Notes under the pieces: generated by a model
Seen by the model: the letters and a program-made list of their open reading frames with translations, nothing else
The model's database searches: none
What the model was told of the DNA's origin: nothing
Assembly: GCF_040564635.1 (NCBI RefSeq)
Contig: NZ_CP159837.1
Location: 2,607,001-2,671,000, forward strand
Reading direction: 5' to 3'
Source: Planktothricoides raciborskii GIHE-MW2
Lineage (GTDB): Bacteria; Cyanobacteriota; Cyanobacteriia; Cyanobacteriales; Laspinemataceae
DNA length: 64,000 nt
Shown here: positions 51,054 to 58,494 of the stretch, in pieces
Position numbering within the stretch: position 1 is the first letter of the stretch
Layout: the number at the start of each line of letters is the position of its first letter
Made by a program: the position numbers and the translations under genes

Positions 51054-52769
51054 TTACGGCGTTTGCCTAACTACAACTTGTAAGGTTCGCAGACGATTGA
51101 GGGCAGCGGCTAATTCCAGGGGGCGAAATAGGGCTAAGTCCCCTTGGGGGTTGGGGGCTAAAATATCTAAGCCTTGGGTCTGAATATCGACCATGACCGC
51201 ATTGAGGATTTCTGGGAGGGTTTTTTTGCCATTGATATAGTGCTGTTTGGCGTAAACCATTGCTAAGGCGATCGCCCGCAGTTGATCTCTGCTGACAATT
51301 TGTTCCACTGCCCCTAGGTCAATATCTTCGGTGCCAAAAGCCACCTCATCCACATCCCGAACTTTTAACCGGACATCCCGCTTACCCCGACTGGGATCGA
51401 GACTATTTGGGATAGGAATGCGGGGGGTAATTTGGCCAAACTGTTTGCCCCCTTCCGACTGACGACCTGTGGCGATTTCTTGGGCGACCAGTCGGGCTTT
51501 TTCCGTGACATCATCGCTTATGTAATTATCCATTGCCACTACGGTATCCGCTACATCAAAATAGTCGCCACTGCCCCCCATGACCAGAATGGTGGAAACT
51601 CCATGACCTTTGAGGAGTTGCTGGACTTTATCGATAAATGGGGTAATCGGTTCTTTGTCTTTGCTGATTAACGACTGCATCCGGCGATCGCGAATCATAA
51701 AGTTTGTGGCGGAGGTATCTTCATCGAGGAGTAATAGTTTTGTCCCCGCTTCCAGGGCTTCCATAATATTGGCCGCTTGGGAGGTACTGCCCGATGCATT
51801 GGTGGTGGAAAATTCTTTGGTGGATTGCCCTTGGGGTAGTTGATTAATAAAGGGGGAAATGTCCACACCGCATACTCCCCGACCATCTTCTGCCCGGATT
51901 TTCACGGCGGTGCGATCGGTGACGATTAATTCCCGACCATCCCCAGGGAGATGGTTATAAACCCCTAGTTCGATCGCCCGTAATAAGGTTGACTTGCCAT
52001 GATATCCCCCACCAACAATTAAGGTGACACCTTGGGGAATACCCATTCCGGTGACTTTGCCCCGGTTGGGACAGTTAAACTCTACCCGCAACGTGGGGGG
52101 CGTTTTAAAGGGGATGGCATCCGGTAAAGGGCGATCGTCTACGCCACTGCGTCGGGCAAGGCAAGCCCCATCAGGGATAAAGGCAACTAAGCCCCGGCTA
52201 GATAATTGCGATCGCAGCCAGTCCGCATCTTCGACGGTTTCTACTTGTTCTCGGATGGTTTCCGCATTCAATTTTGCATAAATTAAGGCGTTTTGCACGA
52301 TATGAGGGATATCCTCACAGAGAATTTCTGCCGCTTGACGCCCCAAAATGGTTCTACCTCTGGCGGGCAGTCCCACCACAAACCGCAGTTCTATCCATTC
52401 AGGGGAGATTAAACAGGAGGTGCGATCGAGCACTTCTTGCCCCAACCGGGCTAGGGAAATTTGGCCACTTTTACCACTGCCGCGATGCATTGACATTTTT
52501 TGGGCCCAACGAGCAAATTCGCGGGTCAGGTAATCTCGCAGGGCAACTTCTCGACTCTTACTTTGATACAGTTCGGGGGGAAAACCAGCGATATCCTGAC
52601 TCACCTGTACCCGTAACTTACTGGGCGCCGCAAACGGATCTCCCTGAACATAATCTATATGTAGAGTAAAATCGGGAAACTCATATCGACCTTGAATATC
52701 TTTGTAAGCTTTATAGTTGCGATTATCAAGTTTAAGTAATTGCTGGTAGAGGCTTTGATAGTTGTCCAT
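51054..52769 (-). CDS. ABC-class ATPase domain protein (predicted ATPase of the ABC class)
   Basis: 571 residues. The N-terminal half (NYKAYKDIQGRYEFPDFTLHIDYVQGDPFAAPSKLRV) and the central P-loop GGGYHGKST, the signature-like SGSTSQAAN and Walker B LLLLDEDTSA with ATNFMIRD are those of the family annotated as predicted ATPase of the ABC class. It is a soluble protein without transporter domains. Its biochemical role in bacteria is not established; a trypanosome relative is linked to RNA editing complexes. The last 16 bases of the gene overlap a GGTGCGTTACGGCG repeat. It diverges from the alpha/beta hydrolase gene. Confidence 0.88.
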   Translation of the reverse strand: MDNYQSLYQQLLKLDNRNYKAYKDIQGRYEFPDFTLHIDYVQGDPFAAPSKLRVQVSQDIAGFPPELYQSKSREVALRDYLTREFARWAQKMSMHRGSGKSGQISLARLGQEVLDRTSCLISPEWIELRFVVGLPARGRTILGRQAAEILCEDIPHIVQNALIYAKLNAETIREQVETVEDADWLRSQLSSRGLVAFIPDGACLARRSGVDDRPLPDAIPFKTPPTLRVEFNCPNRGKVTGMGIPQGVTLIVGGGYHGKSTLLRAIELGVYNHLPGDGRELIVTDRTAVKIRAEDGRGVCGVDISPFINQLPQGQSTKEFSTTNASGSTSQAANIMEALEAGTKLLLLDEDTSATNFMIRDRRMQSLISKDKEPITPFIDKVQQLLKGHGVSTILVMGGSGDYFDVADTVVAMDNYISDDVTEKARLVAQEIATGRQSEGGKQFGQITPRIPIPNSLDPSRGKRDVRLKVRDVDEVAFGTEDIDLGAVEQIVSRDQLRAIALAMVYAKQHYINGKKTLPEILNAVMVDIQTQGLDILAPNPQGDLALFRPLELAAALNRLRTLQVVVRQTP

Positions 52770-52968
52770 TTTCCAAGACTGAAAAAATCACTGCTGTCTA
52801 TTCTATGAGAGCATATTCGTTTTGCAGAGAAAAGAACCAACAACAAAGAACCAACAACCAACAACAAAGAACAAAATTGCCGATTTTGTTACAAAATGTT
52901 AAGGATACTAGGCTCAACCTAGTGCAAATTACAATTGTTTTCCTTTTCAAAATTACCTTTTACCGCTA

Positions 52969-53883
52969 ATGACCGTCACTGCTGAGACTGAAATTAATCT
53001 TTTAAACTTACCGGCGAAAACCTGGACTTGGCGCGGTTGGGATATTTGCTATCAACAGATGGGGTCGTCCGGCCCTGGGGTAGTCTTAGTCCACGGATTC
53101 GGCGCCTCCTGGGGACATTGGCGGAAAAATATCCCCGCCCTGGCAAGTCACTGCCGAGTGTATGCCATTGATTTGATTGGTTTTGGGGGTTCGGCTAAAC
53201 CCACTCCAGGAGTGGAAATTGCTTATACCTTTGAAACTTGGGCCGATCAAATTGCGGATTTTTGCCGGGAAGTCGTTGGTGGTTCGGCCTTTCTGGTGGG
53301 GAATTCTATCGGTTGTGTGGCCGTAATGCAAGCGGCAGTATCCCATCCCGAAATTGCCCGGAAAGTGGCTTTACTCAATTGTTCCTTGCGGTTACTCCAT
53401 GACCGAAAACGGGCGGAAATGCCTTGGTATCGCCGCGTTGGGGCTCCCATTGCCCAAAAAATTCTCAATGTTAAATGGGTGGCGCAGTTATTTTTTCGGC
53501 AGCTTGCGACCAGGGAAACAGTGCGAAAAGTTCTCCGGCAGGCTTATAAGCGATCGGAAGCTGTCACCGATGAACTGATCGATCTGTTGATGAAACCTGC
53601 GGCTGACCCTGGGGCGGTGGATGTGTTTGTGGCTTTTACTAGCTATTCCCAAGGCCCATTACCAGAAGATTTATTGCCAATTTTGCCTTGTCCCGCGTTG
53701 GTAATTTGGGGGATTGATGACCCTTGGGAACCGATCGCATTAGGAAAGCAGTTTGTTAAGTTCCGTACCGTAGAAAAGTTTATTGCCTTGGCAGGGGTAG
53801 GTCATTGTCCTCAAGATGAGGCCCCGGAATTGGTTAATCCCATTTTGCAAGAATGGATTTTACATAGTTCTCTTAGTCAGTAG
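52969..53883 (+). CDS. Alpha/beta fold hydrolase
   Basis: 304 residues. The family features are visible in order: oxyanion loop VLVHGFGASWGHW (residues about 39-51), nucleophile elbow GNSIGC with Ser113, acid in WGIDDPWEP (Asp250 or 251) and His279 in GVGHCPQDE. No signal peptide. The helical cap (PWYRRVGAPIAQKILNVKWV) resembles that of chloroplast/cyanobacterial epoxide-hydrolase-like or pheophytinase-like proteins, but the substrate cannot be told. Two tandem repeats and a terminator follow. Confidence 0.9.
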   Translation: MTVTAETEINLLNLPAKTWTWRGWDICYQQMGSSGPGVVLVHGFGASWGHWRKNIPALASHCRVYAIDLIGFGGSAKPTPGVEIAYTFETWADQIADFCREVVGGSAFLVGNSIGCVAVMQAAVSHPEIARKVALLNCSLRLLHDRKRAEMPWYRRVGAPIAQKILNVKWVAQLFFRQLATRETVRKVLRQAYKRSEAVTDELIDLLMKPAADPGAVDVFVAFTSYSQGPLPEDLLPILPCPALVIWGIDDPWEPIALGKQFVKFRTVEKFIALAGVGHCPQDEAPELVNPILQEWILHSSLSQ

Positions 53884-53924
53884 ATTGATTGTAGACATTC
53901 AGAATAGACAGCACTTGTCAGAGT

Positions 53925-54047
53925 TATGAAGTACAAAAAAACCCTGTCATTCCCGCGCAGGCGGGAATCCAGAAAACCTCTGTAGTTATGAAGTACAAAA
54001 AAACCCTGTCATTCCCGCGCAGGCGGGAATCCACAAAACCTCTGTAA
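53925..54047. repeat. 61-bp tandem duplication with TTCCCGCG-CAGGCGGGAA palindrome
   Basis: Two copies of GTTATGAAGTACAAAAAAACC followed by CTGTCATTCCCGCGCAGG and CGGGAATCCA...AACCTCTGTA, directly downstream of the hydrolase gene. Member of the CATTCCCGC palindrome family. Confidence 0.85.
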
Positions 54048-54076
54048 TCCCGATAATAACCGCTATATTCTTTTTC

Positions 54077-54110
54077 AACCGATCGCGTTTTATCTGCGAT
54101 CGGTTTTTTT
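54077..54110. terminator. Terminator AACCGATCGC / GCGATCGGTT followed by T-run
   Basis: A 10-bp perfect stem, 9-nt loop and seven T. The stem contains the HIP1-like core CGATCG. It lies about 190 bases after the hydrolase stop and beyond the tandem duplication. Confidence 0.85.
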
Positions 54111-54146
54111 GATTCATGGAAATTTAAATTATACCAAGTAGTCAGG

Positions 54147-54222
54147 TAGGGTGCGTTAGGCGGTCAGAAACCAATTGATAATCAACAAGAATTATAGGTA
54201 TTTGACCGCCGTAACGCACCTG
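54147..54222. repeat. GGGTGCGTTAGGCGGTC / GACCGCCGTAACGCACC hairpin
   Basis: One copy of the GGTGCGTTACGG palindrome family with complementary arms around a 40-base loop, just 3' of the Uma2 gene (stop at 54270). Confidence 0.8.
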
Positions 54223-54269
54223 ATTATTTACGTCAAAGAGGAATGAGGAATATAGAACAAATAGACAAA

Positions 54270-55007
54270 CTAAGCGGGAGAATTACTATCAGGATCGATT
54301 CCGGCTTCTCGGAGTAGCTGTCCTAACCGTTTAGCCCGTTCGATCGCCATCTCCTTTTCCTGACGTTCTTGTTGCAGTTGTTCCTCAGCAATAGCTGCCC
54401 GATTTTCGGCGGCAACTAACTGTTGTTGAACTTGGATATAATCCGCAAAAGGTTGACCATCTGGACGATATAATATTAATGTATCTGATGTAAGTTCAAA
54501 GCGAATTCCCAGACGCGGGGAAACCCAGCCATTAATTTCATCAATCACATCCAGCCATTCTTCAGAACGCAGCCATCCAGTTAAATGGTTGCTGTCTGGG
54601 TCATAGAGATAATATTCTTCTACCCCATAGCGGTTGTAAAAGAATAATTTGCGGTTCATTTCTTTGGCCGTATTGCCCGGAGACAAAATTTCAAATACCA
54701 CTTGAGGGCTGATATTATTGTCTTTCCACTGCTGATAAGAACCACGGTCTTTTTTCTCTACTCCAAAAACTATCATTACATCGGGGGCTTGGCGTAGTTT
54801 ATTATTCCCTTCTACCGGATACCAAAGTAAGTCTCCGGCCACAAAAACATCAGGGCGATCGGCAAATAACCAGGCTAAATTATACTGAATTACTGTCAGC
54901 CAACGAAATTGAATGGTATTATCGGCGATCGGTTGTCCGTCACTATCAGGATAAATGATTTCCGCATCGGTTTGGGTATCGGTTTGGGGCTGTAATTGTG
55001 TGACCAT
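54270..55007 (-). CDS. Uma2 family (DUF820) putative endonuclease with coiled-coil tail
   Basis: 245 residues from ATG 55005-55007 (MVTQLQPQTDTQTD), preceded by GGTAGG; a TTG five codons upstream is less likely. Core PD-(D/E)XK-like motifs: QAPDVMIVFG, PQVVFEILSPGN and KEMNRKLFFYNRYGVEEYYLYD. The C-terminal about 55 residues are a charged coiled coil (AAIAEEQLQQERQEKEMAIERAKR), frequent in this cyanobacterial subgroup. Nuclease activity is predicted only. Confidence 0.88.
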   Translation of the reverse strand: MVTQLQPQTDTQTDAEIIYPDSDGQPIADNTIQFRWLTVIQYNLAWLFADRPDVFVAGDLLWYPVEGNNKLRQAPDVMIVFGVEKKDRGSYQQWKDNNISPQVVFEILSPGNTAKEMNRKLFFYNRYGVEEYYLYDPDSNHLTGWLRSEEWLDVIDEINGWVSPRLGIRFELTSDTLILYRPDGQPFADYIQVQQQLVAAENRAAIAEEQLQQERQEKEMAIERAKRLGQLLREAGIDPDSNSPA

Positions 55008-55290
55008 ATTATTACCTACCAAATTTTCACCATAAATTATTTTTTACCATATATTAATCATTTTAGCTATTTTTTTATTTTTTTGTTAAAATTTATTAAA
55101 AGTTTAGATTAACAATAAGATTTGTTTTAATGTAACATAAAAACAAAAAATGTAAAAAAATCACCGCATAAACCTAGATACACGGTGATATTTCATCATT
55201 TTTATTTTACGCCGGATATTTATAGTACACAGATAACTGTGTAATGTTATAATGTAATGTTAACTAAACCAAGTATTTTTTAGATTACCC
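55008..55290. other. AT-rich divergent intergenic region upstream of the kinase gene
   Basis: About 280 bp with long A/T runs (55030-55170). The sequence TATAATGTAATGTTAAC just before the kinase start (about 55248-55264) contains a plausible -10 box TATAAT 36 bases upstream of the ATG. No other feature. Confidence 0.5.
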
Positions 55291-56586
55291 ATGATTGGAC
55301 ACTTATTAGATGATCGCTATCAAATCACCCAAGAATTAGCCCAAGGTGGTTTTGGCAAAACCTATCTTGCCCAAGATACTAAGCTACCGGGACATCCTAA
55401 TTGTTTGGTTAAGCAACTTTATCCCCAAAAAGGAGATCCAGCGTCTTTACAAAAGGCTTTTGAATTGTTTGAAAGGGAGGCAAAAGCTTTACAAAATTTG
55501 GGTCAAAAGTGCGATCGCATTCCTAGGTTATTAGCGTATTTACAGGACAATGGCGAATTTTATCTGGTTCAAGACTATATTCAGGGACATACTTTGTTAC
55601 ATAAACTATTGCCCGGTCAGCCTTGGCAGGAAGACAAAGTAATTCAACTGTTAATCGATATTCTGGAACCCCTGGAAGTTGTGCATCAACACAAGGTAAT
55701 TCATCGGGATATTAACCCCAATAATATTATGCTCCGAACGGTAGATAGTCGCTTATTTTTGATTGACTTTGGGGCTGTTAAAGAAGTGGTGACTCAGGTG
55801 AGTAATCCCACGAGTGTCATTTATACTCCTGGTTATGCCCCACCGGAACAATTAATCGGAAAACCAGAGTTAAGCAGTGATATTTATGCGGTGGGAATTA
55901 TTGCTATTCAAGCTTTAACGGGGATTAGTTACTCAGAATTAAAGCAATTACCAACCGATAGCAATAATGAATTAGTCTGGCAAAATCAGGCAAAATTTAG
56001 CCCAGCTTTGGGTTATATTTTAGAGAAGATGGTGCGGTTTAATCATCAAGAACGCTATGCCACAGCCAAGGAAGCATTAACGGCAGTAAAAGCTTTACTA
56101 GAACCAGCAATAACAACGCAACCATCACCACCGCCCCCACCCCCACCAAAACGCCCTTGGGGATTAATTTTATTGGGGATATTGGGCATATCAGTAGGAG
56201 TTGGGGCAGGGTTATTTTTAATTATGAATAAATCCGGGCAAAAATTACCGTTAAATGGGGTAGCAATTGAGGGCAGTTTGACTGAAGGCGATCGCACTTA
56301 CATGGACTTAGCCCAAAACATCAATACCTATGCAGACTATTACTTGATTGCCGGGAAACAAGGGCAAACCGTCACCATTGAAATGACCAGCAATCAAATC
56401 GACCCTTATCTGGTATTGCGCGATCGCCAGGGCAAAGAATTAGCCTTCAATGATGATATTTCTACCCAAGATTCTACCGCCAAAATTGAGATAACTTTAC
56501 CGGAAGATGGGAATTATACGGTAATTGCGCGATCGGCTGAATCCGGCGAATCTGGAAATTACCGGATCTCGGCTGTAGGTGACTAA
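55291..56586 (+). CDS. Membrane-anchored Ser/Thr protein kinase with extracytoplasmic PPC-like domain
   Basis: 431 residues. Kinase domain 1-275: glycine loop AQGGFGKTY (17-25), Lys41, catalytic loop HRDINPNN (138-145) and DFG (159-161), then GYAPPEQ. The catalytic-loop Lys of HRDxKxxN is replaced by Asn142, a substitution sometimes seen in this cyanobacterial group. A Pro-rich segment leads to one transmembrane helix (WGLILLGILGISVGVGAGLF, about 290-310), and about residues 325-430 form a PPC-like beta domain (ADYYLIAGKQGQTVTIEM...GNYTVIARSAESGESGNY). The layout suggests a signalling kinase sensing something outside the membrane. Three 78-bp hairpin repeats follow the gene. Confidence 0.9.
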   Translation: MIGHLLDDRYQITQELAQGGFGKTYLAQDTKLPGHPNCLVKQLYPQKGDPASLQKAFELFEREAKALQNLGQKCDRIPRLLAYLQDNGEFYLVQDYIQGHTLLHKLLPGQPWQEDKVIQLLIDILEPLEVVHQHKVIHRDINPNNIMLRTVDSRLFLIDFGAVKEVVTQVSNPTSVIYTPGYAPPEQLIGKPELSSDIYAVGIIAIQALTGISYSELKQLPTDSNNELVWQNQAKFSPALGYILEKMVRFNHQERYATAKEALTAVKALLEPAITTQPSPPPPPPPKRPWGLILLGILGISVGVGAGLFLIMNKSGQKLPLNGVAIEGSLTEGDRTYMDLAQNINTYADYYLIAGKQGQTVTIEMTSNQIDPYLVLRDRQGKELAFNDDISTQDSTAKIEITLPEDGNYTVIARSAESGESGNYRISAVGD

Positions 56587-56620
56587 TAGCAATTTGTAAG
56601 GGCAATGTTTTTCCGTACCC

Positions 56621-56854
56621 CTGTAGGGGCGAAGCATGACCGCAGTAGATTTCTGCTTTTCAGCGATAACCTATATACGGTCATGCTTCGCCCTAACCCT
56701 GTAGGGGCAAAGCATGACCGCAGTAGATTTCTGCTTTTCAGCGATAACCTATATACGGTCATGCTTCGCCCTAACCCTGTAGGGGCAAAGCATGACCGCA
56801 GTAGATTTCTGCTTTTCAGCGATAACCTATATACGGTCATGCTTCGCCCTTTAA
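56621..56854. repeat. Three tandem 78-bp hairpin units (CAAAGCATGACCG / CGGTCATGCTTCG)
   Basis: Units start at 56621, 56699 and 56777. Each has arms GGGGC(G/A)AAGCATGACCG and CGGTCATGCTTCGCCC. Because 78 is a multiple of three, both strands stay open and give repetitive false ORFs. Confidence 0.95.
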
Positions 56855-56920
56855 TCCCCCGGCGGATATTAAGTCTTGATTCAGTAGCTAAAATAGTACA
56901 AGCATTTAGCAGGACTCCCT

Positions 56921-57478
56921 ATGAATATCAAACTTTTGGGAACAGTATCTATCGCCAGTTTGCTGGTCGCTTCCTGTAGCAAACCAACCACTTCTAGTCA
57001 ATACACCGCCCAAGAGACAAAATCCGATACCGGGACGGAGTTTATCTGTCGCGAAGGCTATGACCAAACGGCGGACAAGCGGTTGCCCACCACTTATGCC
57101 TTTACCGGAGGGCAAAAACGGGCAATTATTCGCTGGTCAACGGAATACTTTAGCGGGTCAGATTGGGATCCAAAATCTCGTTGCGATGAAGTTTCTCCTC
57201 GCTTCCAGACAGCTTACGAGAACGGAACTCTAAACTTTATTACCAACGGGACGTGGAATAATCAACCGGCTGTTTGTACGGCATTGCAAGATGGTGGGCC
57301 ATGCGCGGATTTATTGATCACAATGCGACCTTCCGATGATTCTCGGCAATTTGCCACAGAGTTGGGGGAAGTTCTCAAGGGTCGGTCTACGGGGCCAATG
57401 CGTCATAGTTCGGGAAATTCGCAAGTTTATATCCAGGTTGATATTGAGGAGTTTATCCGCAATGCCCCGGTTGAGTAA
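56921..57478 (+). CDS. COP23 domain lipoprotein
   Basis: 185 residues with a lipoprotein signal (MNIKLLGTVSIASLLVASCS). The mature domain has the COP23 pattern: FICREGYD, LPTTYAF, AIIRWSTEYFSGSDW, RCDEVSPRFQTAY, GTLNFITNGTWN, PAVCTAL, PCADLLITMRP. COP23 was first described as a membrane-associated, circadian-oscillating protein in a Synechococcus strain; its function is not known. Four conserved Cys are present in the mature part. The start codon is preceded by AGCAGGACTCCCT, a weak ribosome site. Confidence 0.85.
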   Translation: MNIKLLGTVSIASLLVASCSKPTTSSQYTAQETKSDTGTEFICREGYDQTADKRLPTTYAFTGGQKRAIIRWSTEYFSGSDWDPKSRCDEVSPRFQTAYENGTLNFITNGTWNNQPAVCTALQDGGPCADLLITMRPSDDSRQFATELGEVLKGRSTGPMRHSSGNSQVYIQVDIEEFIRNAPVE

Positions 57479-57483
57479 CCAGT

Positions 57484-57660
57484 TCGGTCATTCCCGCGTT
57501 ATACACAATTTTTCTCTGTCATTCCCGCGAATGCGGGAATCCACTTTTTTTACCACTTTCGACACAGAGGACACGAAGATATACGCCATTCTCTGTCATT
57601 CCCGCGAATGCGGGAATCCATTTTTTTACCACTTTCGACACAGAGGACACGAAGATAATT
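57484..57660. repeat. CATTCCCGC palindromes and duplicated ACCACTTTCGACACAGAGG unit
   Basis: CTGTCATTCCCGCGAATGCGGGAATCCA is followed by TTTTACCACTTTCGACACAGAGGACACGAAGATA; the composite occurs twice (about 57516-57586 and 57591-57658), and again around 58236-58305. No gene. Confidence 0.8.
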
Positions 57661-57778
57661 GTTAGTTTATCCGTTGCCAACCATCAACCCATCCGTTGCC
57701 AACCCCCATCCCATCCGCTGCCAACCCCCAACCCAGCACACACATATATATACACACATATATATAGAGGAAACCACG

Positions 57779-58042
57779 ATGAATCAATCTATTCAGATTG
57801 CCTTACCGGAAGAAACTATTCAACTGATAGATCGGTTTACGCCAATCAGCGAAAGTTCTGAAGCAATTCTCAGTCATCGTAGTCAGTTAATTAACGAAGC
57901 GGTCAAATCTTATATTGCCCAAAAACAAAAAGAAATTCTGAGACAACAGTTAAAAGAGGGGGCAATTCAGCGAAGTGAACGCGACCTCAATTTAGCCGAA
58001 GACTATTTTCATCTGGAGGAAGAAGCTTGGCAGAATCTGTAG
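57779..58042 (+). CDS. MazE/CopG-like antitoxin without a visible toxin partner
   Basis: 87 residues from ATG 57779 with AGAGGAAACC upstream; the longer reading (57659) is repeat DNA. An N-terminal ribbon-helix-helix-like part (IQIALPEETIQLIDRFTP, HRSQLINEAVKSYIAQ) is followed by the C-terminal RSERDLNLAEDYFHLEEEAW, which in related cyanobacterial antitoxins wraps a MazF/PemK-type RNase toxin. Here the following 450 bp are palindromic repeats and no toxin gene is seen. Either the toxin was lost to repeat invasion or the protein acts alone. Confidence 0.8.
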   Translation: MNQSIQIALPEETIQLIDRFTPISESSEAILSHRSQLINEAVKSYIAQKQKEILRQQLKEGAIQRSERDLNLAEDYFHLEEEAWQNL

Positions 58043-58494
58043 GGGCACAAGTAGGGGCGCAAGCATTGCGCCCCTACGGATTTACCACAAAGGCACAAAG
58101 GACACGAAGATAATTGTTAGTTTATCTGTTGTGTGTGGTGCGTTACGGCTGGAATAAAGGTTATTTGTTTTTTCCCTAAGTTATTTGCCAGCCTAACACA
58201 CCCTACGTCATTCTCTGTCATTCCCGCGTTTTTCTCTGTCATTCCCGCGAATGCGGGAATCCACTTTTTTTTACCACTTTCGACACAGAGGACACGAAGA
58301 TAATTGTTAGTTTATCTGTTGTGTGTGGTGCGTTACGGCTGGAATAAAGGTTATTTGTTTTTGCCTTAAGTTATTTGCCAGCCTAACACACCCTACGTCT
58401 ACGTCTACTACGTCTACGCCTGCCAACTCTTAAGCCCCCCTTTTTAAGGGGGGTTGGGGGGATCTACCAACATACACATATATATATACAGATC
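58043..58494. repeat. Repeat-filled region where a toxin gene would be expected
   Basis: Starts with GTAGGGGC-type hairpins (58040-58078), then two copies of a composite made of ACACGAAGATAATTGTTAGTTTATCTG, GGTGCGTTACGGCTGGAATAAAGG ... GCCAGCCTAACACACCCTACG (58106-58208 and 58295-58400), with a CATTCCCGC palindrome between them. No gene seen. Confidence 0.8.

Noticed and set aside
55008-55022. Upstream TTG start for the second Uma2 protein
   Set aside because: The ATG at 55007 has a GGTAGG site at suitable spacing; the TTG has none.
56583-56979. Repetitive frames on both strands after the Ser/Thr kinase gene
   Set aside because: They are products of the 78-bp tandem repeat, whose length is a multiple of three; the plus frame also runs into the COP23 gene out of frame.
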